From positions 90,287 to 130,647 of the forward strand of contig JADBXR010000007.1 of NCBI GenBank assembly GCA_020403425.1: a stretch of DNA of 40,361 bases. The letters run 5' to 3'. The DNA is from Chitinophagaceae bacterium. GTDB lineage: Bacteria; Bacteroidota; Bacteroidia; Chitinophagales; Chitinophagaceae. The position numbers and the translations under genes were made by a program. The notes under the pieces were generated by a model, which was given only the letters and a program-made list of their open reading frames with translations, was not told the origin of the DNA and made no database searches. Of the stretch, positions 1 through 7,459 are shown one piece after another. Position 1 is the stretch's first letter, and every line of letters begins with the position of its first letter.

Positions 1-319
1 TACCTCCGGGCAGACCGATTTTATCCTGTGCCCTGTACAACATGTATATCTTATTATCCCTGACCACAATGGCAGGATTAAACACATCCTTCTCCTCCCA
101 GTACAGCTTCTTTTTCCATATCGGATCCACAAACTGGTTGTTTCCGGGCGTCAATACGGGATTGCTGGTATCCACTTTCTCAAAACCCAGCAAGGCCCAG
201 TCCATACTACTGTCAACTGCAGCATTCTTTTCATTTGCAGCTGGATTGTTGCAGGCAGACAGGAAACCCAGTAACATCAACCAGCAAATGGTAAAACCTG
301 GTAACCGGGATCTTTTCAT
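1..319 (-). CDS. GH130-like glycosidase/phosphorylase lipoprotein, N-terminal part only
   Basis: This is the N-terminal part of a minus-strand gene that runs off the left edge of the window. The ATG is at 317-319. The first ~25 residues form a lipoprotein signal ending in LSAC, so the protein should be an exported lipoprotein. The text after it resembles glycoside hydrolase family 130: a segment asking for a 'cut product' (NPVLTPGNNQFVDP), then KDVFNPAIVVRDNKIYMLYR, the first propeller blade of that family. GH130 enzymes act on beta-mannosides or related oligosaccharides by phosphorolysis or hydrolysis. The start lies 47 bases after the ThuA gene stop on the same strand, so it is probably the third gene of an operon with ThuA and the YdjC-like deacetylase. 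The substrate cannot be told because the catalytic part is outside the window. Confidence 0.72.
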   Translation of the reverse strand, partial: MKRSRLPGFTICWLMLLGFLSACNNPAANEKNAAVDSSMDWALLGFEKVDTSNPVLTPGNNQFVDPIWKKKLYWEEKDVFNPAIVVRDNKIYMLYRAQDKIGLPGG

Positions 320-366
320 GGCTGTGTCCTTTTCTTGTGATCAGCAAACGGATATTTGAGTACCAT

Positions 367-1092
367 TCATGGATTCATCGCATAGATGATCCCTCCTAAC
401 AGGTGTTTCAGGAACAGGGGATCGCTGTATGATTCATCGGTATGCCCCAGGGCCGTGTAGAAGGAGCGTCCACCATCAAAATCATGATACCATGCCATGG
501 GATGTACCTCACCGTTGGTGCCACCCGTATAACTCTTTTCATCGATGGTGATAAGTGTATTCAGTCCAGGTTGTATGCTTTTAAAATTATACCATTCATC
601 AAACCGTTTCCAGGACCTGGGCAGGTGTTGGGTAGCCATATGATTATTGTTAACCACCTGCAGCATCGCTTCCTGTTGTTTGGGGTGACTCTGGAAATAA
701 GCGCCTACCAGCTGGTTATACCAGGGCCAGTCATACTCCGTATCTGTGGCTGCATGTACCCCTACAAAACCATGTCCAGAACGGATGTATTGCTCGAAAG
801 CAGCCTGCTGTTCATCCGTCAGTACATTACCGGTGGTGCTAAGGAAAACGACCGCTGCATATTTTTTCAGCGTTTTCGGAACAAAATATGAGGAGTCCGT
901 TGTCGTGTCCACGGCAAAATTATTTTCTAACCCCAGTTTCTGAATAGCCGTCAGTCCGACAGCGATGGACTTGTGATGAAAGCCTTTTGTTTTGGCATAT
1001 ACCAATATATGCGGCGTTCTTTTGGTTTCGATGAATGAAACCAATGCCAGTGCAAAGAGTAAAATGCCAATAGGTCTGTTGATTTTTTTCAT
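367..1092 (-). CDS. ThuA-like domain protein, exported
   Basis: The 241-residue protein has a hydrophobic N-terminal segment (signal peptide or anchor, residues ~7-20) followed by a complete ThuA-like fold related to class I glutamine amidotransferases. Recognisable ThuA blocks are TKGFHHKSIAVG near residue 35, VVFLSTTGNVLTDEQ, GHGFVGVHAATDTEYDWPWY and, near the C-terminus, PMAWYHDFDGGRSFYTALGH. ThuA was first linked to trehalose utilisation, and homologues in Bacteroidetes usually sit in sugar-degradation clusters with Gfo/Idh and TIM-barrel proteins, as here; the exact reaction is not established. It lies 25 bases downstream of the YdjC-like deacetylase gene and 47 bases upstream of the GH130 gene, all on the minus strand, which suggests one operon. 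Confidence 0.85.
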   Translation of the reverse strand: MKKINRPIGILLFALALVSFIETKRTPHILVYAKTKGFHHKSIAVGLTAIQKLGLENNFAVDTTTDSSYFVPKTLKKYAAVVFLSTTGNVLTDEQQAAFEQYIRSGHGFVGVHAATDTEYDWPWYNQLVGAYFQSHPKQQEAMLQVVNNNHMATQHLPRSWKRFDEWYNFKSIQPGLNTLITIDEKSYTGGTNGEVHPMAWYHDFDGGRSFYTALGHTDESYSDPLFLKHLLGGIIYAMNP

Positions 1093-1117
1093 GGTGTATT
1101 TTTATACGGTTACGTGC

Positions 1118-2119
1118 TTATTTGACTTTTTTTCTTCGCTCCATCATTTCGCGCCAGGTAGTGATGATGATCTTCTCATCCTGTATGGCTTTACGAAGGG
1201 CGGGATCCATCATGGCCAGCATATCGCCCCTGCGCACGGGGCCTGAATCTGAAATATGTGGAAACACCTCAGAGGTAGCGGTACAATGCATGATCATCAT
1301 AGTAAGACCGGGTTTCAGGGAACGTACCCCCTCAATATATTTCTTCGTTTTATAGGCCTGGAGTTTGGCATCATCCGATGCGATCTCTTGAGGGATGGGC
1401 CAGCCATAACTTTCATTGTGCAGGTCGTCCAGCACGGGTAAACCTGCCTTCCACAAGAGTTTACCGATCATCCGCATTTGTTGTATCTGTGCCTCAGGTG
1501 CATTCATCTGGGCCTTGATCAGCGTGGCATGACCTGCAGGTACCATCACCGGTATCTGGTTTTCAATACCCAGTTTCACATATCGCTGTGTAAATTCAGG
1601 GGTAGCCAGCAGTGTGCCCATATGCGTATCAAAATGGGTAGGTTCGAAACCCATGGAACGGGCTCTTTCCAATTGAGCCTTGATCTCTTTTTCCACTTCA
1701 TCGCCGCTGGCATGTTGTACCACATCACTTACACCCGGCCACAAAGCACCATCCGCATCCACCAGTCCGGGCGTAGAATTCTTTCCCGATAAAGGCCCCC
1801 AACGATAGCCCTTCCATTCGGAGGTCAGTGTCAGGTGCAGACCCGCATCCAGGCCAGGATGTGCTTTCATGTACTGAACAAATGCCGGTACCCAGGGACA
1901 GGGCATCATAATGCTCAGCGAACTGGCCACACCCTTGGTGATGGCATTGATGGCACCTTCATTGGAATCGAACGACATACCCACATCATCCACATGCAGG
2001 ATCAATAGTTTGGTTCCACGCGGATACCCCAGTTTTTCGGCATAGGTACTATCGGTTTGCGAAAAGGCACTGGCGCAGAACAGGCTGGCAGTGAGGAAAA
2101 GGGAAGCAATCTTTTTCAT
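1118..2119 (-). CDS. YdjC/ChbG-like carbohydrate deacetylase, secreted
   Basis: Starting from the ATG at 2117-2119 the protein has 333 residues and opens with a clear signal peptide (MKKIASLFLTASLFCASAFS). A longer reading from 2155 only adds residues that look non-coding in front of the signal, so the internal start is preferred. The YdjC family signature is visible: the metal-binding Asp pair in LILHVDDVGMS, a His in LDAGLHLTLT, and THFDTHMGTLL further on. Family members such as ChbG remove N-acetyl groups from chitooligosaccharides with a divalent metal. Here the likely role is periplasmic deacetylation or cleavage of an amino-sugar oligosaccharide; the substrate is inferred only. It is the first gene of the minus-strand run with ThuA and GH130. 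Confidence 0.83.
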   Translation of the reverse strand: MKKIASLFLTASLFCASAFSQTDSTYAEKLGYPRGTKLLILHVDDVGMSFDSNEGAINAITKGVASSLSIMMPCPWVPAFVQYMKAHPGLDAGLHLTLTSEWKGYRWGPLSGKNSTPGLVDADGALWPGVSDVVQHASGDEVEKEIKAQLERARSMGFEPTHFDTHMGTLLATPEFTQRYVKLGIENQIPVMVPAGHATLIKAQMNAPEAQIQQMRMIGKLLWKAGLPVLDDLHNESYGWPIPQEIASDDAKLQAYKTKKYIEGVRSLKPGLTMMIMHCTATSEVFPHISDSGPVRRGDMLAMMDPALRKAIQDEKIIITTWREMMERRKKVK

Positions 2120-2267
2120 AGCGGAATTTAAAAAAACAATCGTAGAAGGCTGCAACAGGTCAATAAATAATCACTAATTGCTAATTATTAATTACTAATT
2201 ATTCTTACATTCAACCCTCGCAAACCATAGACTAAATCTAACGAAAGAAATCAAAACTACGCTGCTT

Positions 2268-3458
2268 ATGAAAGCAAAAACGGGTTCTTTACTGGCCTCC
2301 ATGATGTTTTTCGAATATTTCATCTGGGGCGCCTGGTACGTGACCATGGGAACCTATATGGTGGAACACCTGCATGCCACCGGTATCGAGATCGGGGCCA
2401 CTTATAGTGCGCTAGCCATTGCTACCATGATCTCCCCCTTTTTTGTAGGATTGATCGCCGACCGTTTTTTTGCTGCACAACGGATCATGGGGGTCTTACA
2501 CCTCACCGGTGCCCTGCTGCTGTTCCTGGCCACCAGGATCGAACACAGCAATACTTTTTACTGGGTCATACTCGTGTATTCACTTCTGTACATGCCAACC
2601 ATTGCTTTGAGTAACAGTGTGGCATTCTCGCAAATGACCGATCCCGGCAAACAGTTTCCCTGGATCCGGGTCTTTGGCACCCTCGGCTGGATCGTGGCCG
2701 GTCTGCTTATCGGTCAACTGGGCATTGAAAAGACCTCTGCCACTTTCCATATGGCCGCTGCCGTTTCTGCTGGCCTGGGACTGCTGAGTTTCGTTTTACC
2801 CAATACACCGCCCAAGGCACAGACATCGGATGCATCCAGCGCATTAGGAACGGAAGCTTTTGTGCTGTTCAAAGAAAAACCTTACCTCATCTTTTTTATC
2901 GCAGCCATCCTGGTGTGTATACCGCTGTCGTTCTACTACGGTTTTGCCAATCCTTTCCTGAATGAGATCGGTTTTGAGAACGCCGCCAGCAAGATGACGT
3001 TGGGACAGGTCTCTGAAGCGGTCTTCATCCTTGCTATCCCATTCCTCTTTAACCGCATCGGCGTAAAAAAGATGTTGCTGATGGGCATGAGCGCCTGGAT
3101 CCTGAGATATATCTGTTTTGCTTACGGTAATGCAGAAACCGCCAGTTGGATGTTGTACGGAGGGATCATACTCCACGGCATCTGCTACGATTTCTTCTTT
3201 GTGACCGGTTATATGTACACAGAGAAAAAAGCGGGAGAAAAGATCAAAAATGCCGCACAGGGTCTATTCACTTTTGCCACCTATGGCGTAGGTATGTTCA
3301 TCGGAACCTGGTTCTCGGGCTTTACGGTTGACCAATACAAAGCAGCGGGTGACACACATAACTGGCAAGGCATCTGGATGGTACCGGCCTATATCGCATT
3401 AGGTGTACTCATTTATTTCATATTATTCTTTAAAGAAAAGAAAACAGCTGTTTCGTGA
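2268..3458 (+). CDS. MFS transporter, NupG-like nucleoside/sugar:H+ symporter type
   Basis: The 396-residue protein is made almost entirely of hydrophobic helices, consistent with twelve membrane segments. The N-terminus (FFEYFIWGAWYVTMGTYM), the first-loop motif GLIADRFFAAQR and the segment FPWIRVFGTLGWIVAGLL match the nucleoside:H+ symporter subgroup of the major facilitator superfamily. In Bacteroidetes such proteins are often found in sugar or nucleoside catabolic clusters. Its neighbours (Gfo/Idh, PQQ dehydrogenase, GH3) suggest that it brings a cleaved sugar or glycoside through the inner membrane; this is inference. It is transcribed away from the deacetylase operon. The divergent gap before it (2120-2267) is very AT-rich with repeated TAATTA words. 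Confidence 0.83.
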   Translation: MKAKTGSLLASMMFFEYFIWGAWYVTMGTYMVEHLHATGIEIGATYSALAIATMISPFFVGLIADRFFAAQRIMGVLHLTGALLLFLATRIEHSNTFYWVILVYSLLYMPTIALSNSVAFSQMTDPGKQFPWIRVFGTLGWIVAGLLIGQLGIEKTSATFHMAAAVSAGLGLLSFVLPNTPPKAQTSDASSALGTEAFVLFKEKPYLIFFIAAILVCIPLSFYYGFANPFLNEIGFENAASKMTLGQVSEAVFILAIPFLFNRIGVKKMLLMGMSAWILRYICFAYGNAETASWMLYGGIILHGICYDFFFVTGYMYTEKKAGEKIKNAAQGLFTFATYGVGMFIGTWFSGFTVDQYKAAGDTHNWQGIWMVPAYIALGVLIYFILFFKEKKTAVS

Positions 3459-3506
3459 GTCGTAAGTTATCAGATATGAGTAATGAATGGGAAATAAAAA
3501 ACGTCC

Positions 3507-3548
3507 TACTCACTACTCACTACTCACCACTCACCGCTCACGTCTGAC
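3507..3548. repeat. Heptamer tandem repeat, TACTCAC type
   Basis: Between the MFS gene and the Gfo/Idh gene there are three exact copies of TACTCAC (3507-3527), then three drifting copies (CACTCAC, CGCTCAC, GTCTGAC) to 3548. A GTGAGTCG word just upstream (about 3457) is roughly complementary, so RNA from this gap could fold. No coding sense is seen. Confidence 0.8.
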
Positions 3549-3593
3549 GATCGACCAATCAAAATTCAATAACCACACAAATAACACCCAATT

Positions 3594-4787
3594 ATGAAAC
3601 GAATTGCTATGCTGGGCTCCGGTTTTATCGGACGTTTTTATGCCGACTCATTACAAGGTTACAGAAGCCGGGATAAAGTATTCAGTATCTATGCCCGGAG
3701 AGAAGAAAGTGCAAAGAAATTTGCCGCAGATTATGGCTGCCAGCATTGGACCACCAATATGGAAGAAGCCATCGCGCATCCTGAAGTGGATATTGTTTGT
3801 ATCGCCCTTCCCAACAACCTGCATGAGACCGCTGTGATGCTTTGCTGCAAACACAAAAAAGCCGTGATGACCACCAAACCGCTGGGTCGGAATGCAGAAG
3901 AGGCCAAACGCATGTTACTGGCAGTAGAAGAAGCCGGTATATTCAATGGCTATCTGGAAGACCTGGTATATACACCCAAATTCATCAAAGCCAGCCAGAG
4001 CGTAAAAGAAGGCGCACTGGGTAGAATCCTCTGGGCCAAGTCAAGGGAAACCCACCCTGGCCCACACAGCGAATGGTTCTGGGACATTGAACAGGCCGGC
4101 GGAGGTTGTATACTAGACCTCGGCTGTCATTGCGTTGAGATCACGCGTAGTTATATCGGTAAAGACATCAAACCTGTGGAAGTCATGTGCTGGGCCGATA
4201 CACAGGTAAAACCAATCGATGCGGAAGACCATGCCATTGGCCTTGTTAAATACGAGAATGGCGCCATTGGTCAGTTCGAAGTCAGCTGGACCTTCCGCGG
4301 CGGCCTTGATCTGCGCGATGAAGTGATGGGCTCCGAAGGTACCATCTGGATCAATAGTTTCCTGCGCACCGGCTTTGACATGTTCACTACCGGAAAGGGC
4401 GGTGACTATATTGCAGAGAAAGCAGAAAGCAATACAGGCTGGTTATTCCCAGTAGGCGACGAGTTGAATGAACTGGGTTACAACCACATGTTCATGGACA
4501 TGTTCAATGCCATGGAAAAAGGGGTGGATCCCAAAGAGACCTTCTATGATGGGTATGTGGTGAACGCCATACTGGATGCCGCTTACCGTTCTGCCAAGAC
4601 AAAGTTATGGGAGCCGGTAAAACTGGATATCTGGAGAGGAAAAACAGGATTGAGCAAGGAAAGTCATCTGGTTGACTACGATGCCGATCATTACCTGGTA
4701 AAAGAAGAGATGACACATTACGGCGCCAAAAAACTCATCCTCAAAAACAAACAATCCGGCAAGATCATTGAAAGGATCCTTGAATAA
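3594..4787 (+). CDS. Gfo/Idh/MocA family oxidoreductase
   Basis: The 397-residue protein begins directly with a Rossmann NAD(P)-binding fold: MLGSGFIGRFYADSL holds the GxGxxGR motif at residues ~7-13. The usual EKP signature is seen as TTKPLGRNAEEAK near residue 97. The catalytic-domain motif ILDLGCHCVEI (Asp and His) lies near residue 175. Family members oxidise or reduce sugar hydroxyl or keto groups, such as inositols, glucosides or keto-sugars. There is no signal peptide, so it should act in the cytoplasm, unlike some Tat-exported relatives. A rho-independent terminator (4799-4854) follows at once, so it may end its transcript. With the MFS transporter upstream it likely handles an imported sugar; the substrate is unknown. 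Confidence 0.88.
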   Translation: MKRIAMLGSGFIGRFYADSLQGYRSRDKVFSIYARREESAKKFAADYGCQHWTTNMEEAIAHPEVDIVCIALPNNLHETAVMLCCKHKKAVMTTKPLGRNAEEAKRMLLAVEEAGIFNGYLEDLVYTPKFIKASQSVKEGALGRILWAKSRETHPGPHSEWFWDIEQAGGGCILDLGCHCVEITRSYIGKDIKPVEVMCWADTQVKPIDAEDHAIGLVKYENGAIGQFEVSWTFRGGLDLRDEVMGSEGTIWINSFLRTGFDMFTTGKGGDYIAEKAESNTGWLFPVGDELNELGYNHMFMDMFNAMEKGVDPKETFYDGYVVNAILDAAYRSAKTKLWEPVKLDIWRGKTGLSKESHLVDYDADHYLVKEEMTHYGAKKLILKNKQSGKIIERILE

Positions 4788-4798
4788 TGAATGACGAG

Positions 4799-4854
4799 CA
4801 GGGAATGTTGAATGATGAAGTGAATGCTTCATGGTTCTTCGTTCCCTGTTTTTT
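4799..4854 (+). terminator. Rho-independent terminator after the Gfo/Idh gene
   Basis: Outer arms CAGGGAA (4799-4805) and TTCCCTG (4842-4848) enclose a second stem near ATGAAG/CTTCAT, and six T residues follow (4849-4854). It overlaps nothing once the PQQ dehydrogenase is started at 4871, which supports that start over an in-frame upstream ATG at 4787. Confidence 0.65.
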
Positions 4855-4870
4855 AAACAGCAACGAACAC

Positions 4871-7027
4871 ATGAGATGCAAGCACCTGTCGGGGTTATCA
4901 GCAACCATCTTACTTTGGGTGCTGGCATCCTGTAAACACGATCCTGCCGAGTGGCCCGTGTATGGCGGCAATAAAGCGGGTATACACTATTCTCTACTGA
5001 CGTCCGTAGATACATCCAACGTGACACAACTGTCGGTTGCCTGGGAATACCATACAGGTGATGCGGAAGAAAGAACACAGATACAGGTAAACCCCATCGT
5101 GGTGAATGGCATACTCTATGGCGTATCACCCAAGCTCAAGCTATTTGCCTTGGATGCCGCTACCGGAAAAGAGAATTGGGTCTTCGATCCTGTTGACACG
5201 GTTACCAGCGTGCAGGGAAAGGGATATTTTTCCATGAATGTCTGCCGGGGTGTTACCTATTACAGCAAACAGGGAAAAGATGCGCGTATTTTTTATGCAG
5301 CTGGCGACCACCTTTACTGCATAGATGCGGCCAGCGGTAAACCTGTGAACACATTCGGAACAGCAGGCAGGCTGGACCTCCGCAATGATCTTGACCGGGA
5401 AGCAAAGGACCTGTATGTTGCATCCACCACTCCAGGCATCATCTATAAAGACATGATCATCATAGGCACCCGTGTTGATGAGGGGGCTACCGCCGCCCCC
5501 GGCCATATCCGCGCTTACGATGTGTATAGCGGCAAACTCCGGTGGATCTTTCACACCATTCCCCATCCGGGAGAAGAAGGATATGAAACATGGGATGACA
5601 AAGAAGCCTACAAACATATTGGCGGCGCCAACGCCTGGTCCGGCTTTAGTCTGGATGAGGAAAAAGGTATCGTATTTGCACCCATCGGTTCTGCTTCCTA
5701 TGATTTTTACGGAGGGAAAAGGACGGGACAAAACCTTTTTGCAAATTCCGTACTGGCCCTCGATGCAGCTACGGGCAAACGTATCTGGCATTACCAGACA
5801 GTGCACCATGACCTGTGGGACAGGGACCTGCCCACCGCTCCCGTACTGGTGACGGTCACCAAAGACGGCAAGAAGACCGAAGCCATTGCACAGGTGACCA
5901 AATCGGGTTTTATTTTTCTTCTTGAGAGAACAACCGGGAAACCGCTGTACCCCATAACAGAAACGCCGGTCCCTACCGTATCAGAACTGGCAGGGGAAAA
6001 GCCATGGCCCACACAACCCATACCCAGTTTTCCAAAACCATTTGTCCGACAATTGCTCACGGAAAACAACCTGAACAGGATCGTTCCGGATTCTTCCTAT
6101 CAGGACATCAGGAAAAGGTGGCTGGCAACCAGGCATGACCACCTGTTCACACCTCCTTCCAAACAGGGAACGATCATTTTCCCTGGATTTGATGGTGGTG
6201 CAGAATGGGGCGGGCCTTCTTTTGATCCTACTTCAGGCATCCTGTATGTGAATGCCAGCGAAATGCCCTGGATACTGACGATGATAGACATCAAAGACCA
6301 GAAGAAAAAACAGGAGACCAACCTGGAAGCAGGCAAACGTTTATACACAACTACCTGCATGGCCTGTCATGGGGCACAGCGACAAGGCTCCGGCAACAAC
6401 CCTTCCCTGCTGGGTATTGAAAAAAAATATACGATAGATTCATTCAAAGCCCTACTCAGCAATGGCCGCAGAATGATGCCCGCATTCAAACAACTCAGCA
6501 GTTCAGAAACCGAGGCCATTGCATCGTATGTACTTATGATCAGGAGCAGCCAGCAAAAATCTTTTGTAGCACCTCCCAAACCAACAGATCCCTATAATCA
6601 GCTTCCTTATACTTCCACCGGTTATAACAAGTTCCTTACCAAAGAGGGCTATCCCGCAGTGGATACGCCCTGGGGTAGTTTGAACGCCATCAACCTGAAC
6701 ACTGGTAAACTGGAATGGAAGACAACCCTTGGCGATTATCCGGAACTGAAAGCCAAGGGCATTCATTCAGGAACCGAGAACTACGGAGGTTCTGTGGTCA
6801 CCGCCGGAGGACTTGTATTCATAGCTGCCACCAGTGACCATACCTTCCGGGCATTCAACAAACGCACCGGCCAGCTCTTATGGGAATATGATCTGCCGGC
6901 ATCAGGTTTTGCCACGCCTTCTGTGTATGAAAAAAATGGACAACAATTCATCGTCATCGCTTGTGGCGGCGGTAAACTTGGCAAAACCTCAGGAGACAGT
7001 TATGTAGCATTTGCACTAAAAAAATAA
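4871..7027 (+). CDS. PQQ-dependent dehydrogenase with internal cytochrome c domain, lipoprotein
   Basis: Starting at the ATG at 4871 the protein has 718 residues and a lipoprotein signal ending in VLASC; an upstream in-frame ATG at 4787 would run through a terminator hairpin. Repeated propeller blades end in motifs such as DAATGKENWVF, DAATGKRIWHY, NLNTGKLEWKT and RTGQLLWEYDLP, typical of the eight-bladed quinoprotein fold. A haem c motif, C-M-A-C-H at about residues 496-500, lies within the propeller sequence, near its last third. The enzyme should oxidise a sugar or alcohol in the periplasm with PQQ and pass electrons through haem c to the respiratory chain. No PQQ biosynthesis genes are seen nearby. 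The Dabb gene follows 21 bases later and is probably co-transcribed. Confidence 0.87.
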   Translation: MRCKHLSGLSATILLWVLASCKHDPAEWPVYGGNKAGIHYSLLTSVDTSNVTQLSVAWEYHTGDAEERTQIQVNPIVVNGILYGVSPKLKLFALDAATGKENWVFDPVDTVTSVQGKGYFSMNVCRGVTYYSKQGKDARIFYAAGDHLYCIDAASGKPVNTFGTAGRLDLRNDLDREAKDLYVASTTPGIIYKDMIIIGTRVDEGATAAPGHIRAYDVYSGKLRWIFHTIPHPGEEGYETWDDKEAYKHIGGANAWSGFSLDEEKGIVFAPIGSASYDFYGGKRTGQNLFANSVLALDAATGKRIWHYQTVHHDLWDRDLPTAPVLVTVTKDGKKTEAIAQVTKSGFIFLLERTTGKPLYPITETPVPTVSELAGEKPWPTQPIPSFPKPFVRQLLTENNLNRIVPDSSYQDIRKRWLATRHDHLFTPPSKQGTIIFPGFDGGAEWGGPSFDPTSGILYVNASEMPWILTMIDIKDQKKKQETNLEAGKRLYTTTCMACHGAQRQGSGNNPSLLGIEKKYTIDSFKALLSNGRRMMPAFKQLSSSETEAIASYVLMIRSSQQKSFVAPPKPTDPYNQLPYTSTGYNKFLTKEGYPAVDTPWGSLNAINLNTGKLEWKTTLGDYPELKAKGIHSGTENYGGSVVTAGGLVFIAATSDHTFRAFNKRTGQLLWEYDLPASGFATPSVYEKNGQQFIVIACGGGKLGKTSGDSYVAFALKK

Positions 7028-7048
7028 AGTACCAACAAATCCAACACC

Positions 7049-7369
7049 ATGTTATCACAAGACCTTTTCATCCATCACGTATACTTCTGGCTGGCTTATC
7101 CGGATAAACCAGAAGATCATGCTGCTTTACTAGCCGGTCTGAAAGCATTAAGCAAAGTGCCTTCCATACAACAATTCCACATCGGGGTCCCGGCCTCTAC
7201 CAACCGGGATGTGATCGATACCAGTTACCAGTTCTCCTGGCTGGCCATTTTCCCCAATAAGGAAGCGCAGGATGCATACCAGGTAGATCCCCTGCATTTA
7301 CATTTTGTAGAAACCTGCAAACATTTGTGGAAGGAAGTGAAAGTACTGGATTCCATCGGAGCCTACTGA
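7049..7369 (+). CDS. Dabb (stress-responsive A/B barrel) domain protein
   Basis: The 106-residue protein matches the dimeric alpha/beta barrel (Dabb) family: it opens with a strand (FIHHVYFWL), has a helix of the kind AALLAGLKALSKVPSIQQFHIG, then a strand with FSWLAIFPNKEAQDAYQVDPLHLHFVE, ending in a final strand. Dabb proteins form small ligand-binding or catalytic dimers; some bind polyketides or sugars, but most have no known reaction. It lies 21 bases after the PQQ dehydrogenase and is probably in the same transcript. A long inverted repeat right after it (7376-7446) separates it from the convergent bglX gene. The role in this cluster is unknown. Confidence 0.82.
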   Translation: MLSQDLFIHHVYFWLAYPDKPEDHAALLAGLKALSKVPSIQQFHIGVPASTNRDVIDTSYQFSWLAIFPNKEAQDAYQVDPLHLHFVETCKHLWKEVKVLDSIGAY

Positions 7370-7375
7370 AAATAA

Positions 7376-7446
7376 AAACGTCATTCCGGTGGAACAAAGA
7401 GGAAGCTACAGAAAACTGCATCCTCCCTGCGACCGGAATGACGTTT
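7376..7446. repeat. Perfect 15-bp inverted repeat between convergent genes
   Basis: AAACGTCATTCCGGT (7376-7390) and its exact reverse complement (7432-7446) flank a 41-base loop that can itself pair in part (GGAAGC.. with ..CATCCTCC). It fills the gap between the convergent Dabb and bglX genes. It may act as a two-way terminator or be one copy of a dispersed palindromic repeat. Confidence 0.8.
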
Positions 7447-7459
7447 ACTATGTCAATAA

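Noticed and set aside
42..359. 105-codon plus-strand frame at the left edge
   Set aside because: It is the shadow of the minus-strand GH130 lipoprotein gene, which has a proper lipobox and family motifs; the plus frame has no family sense.
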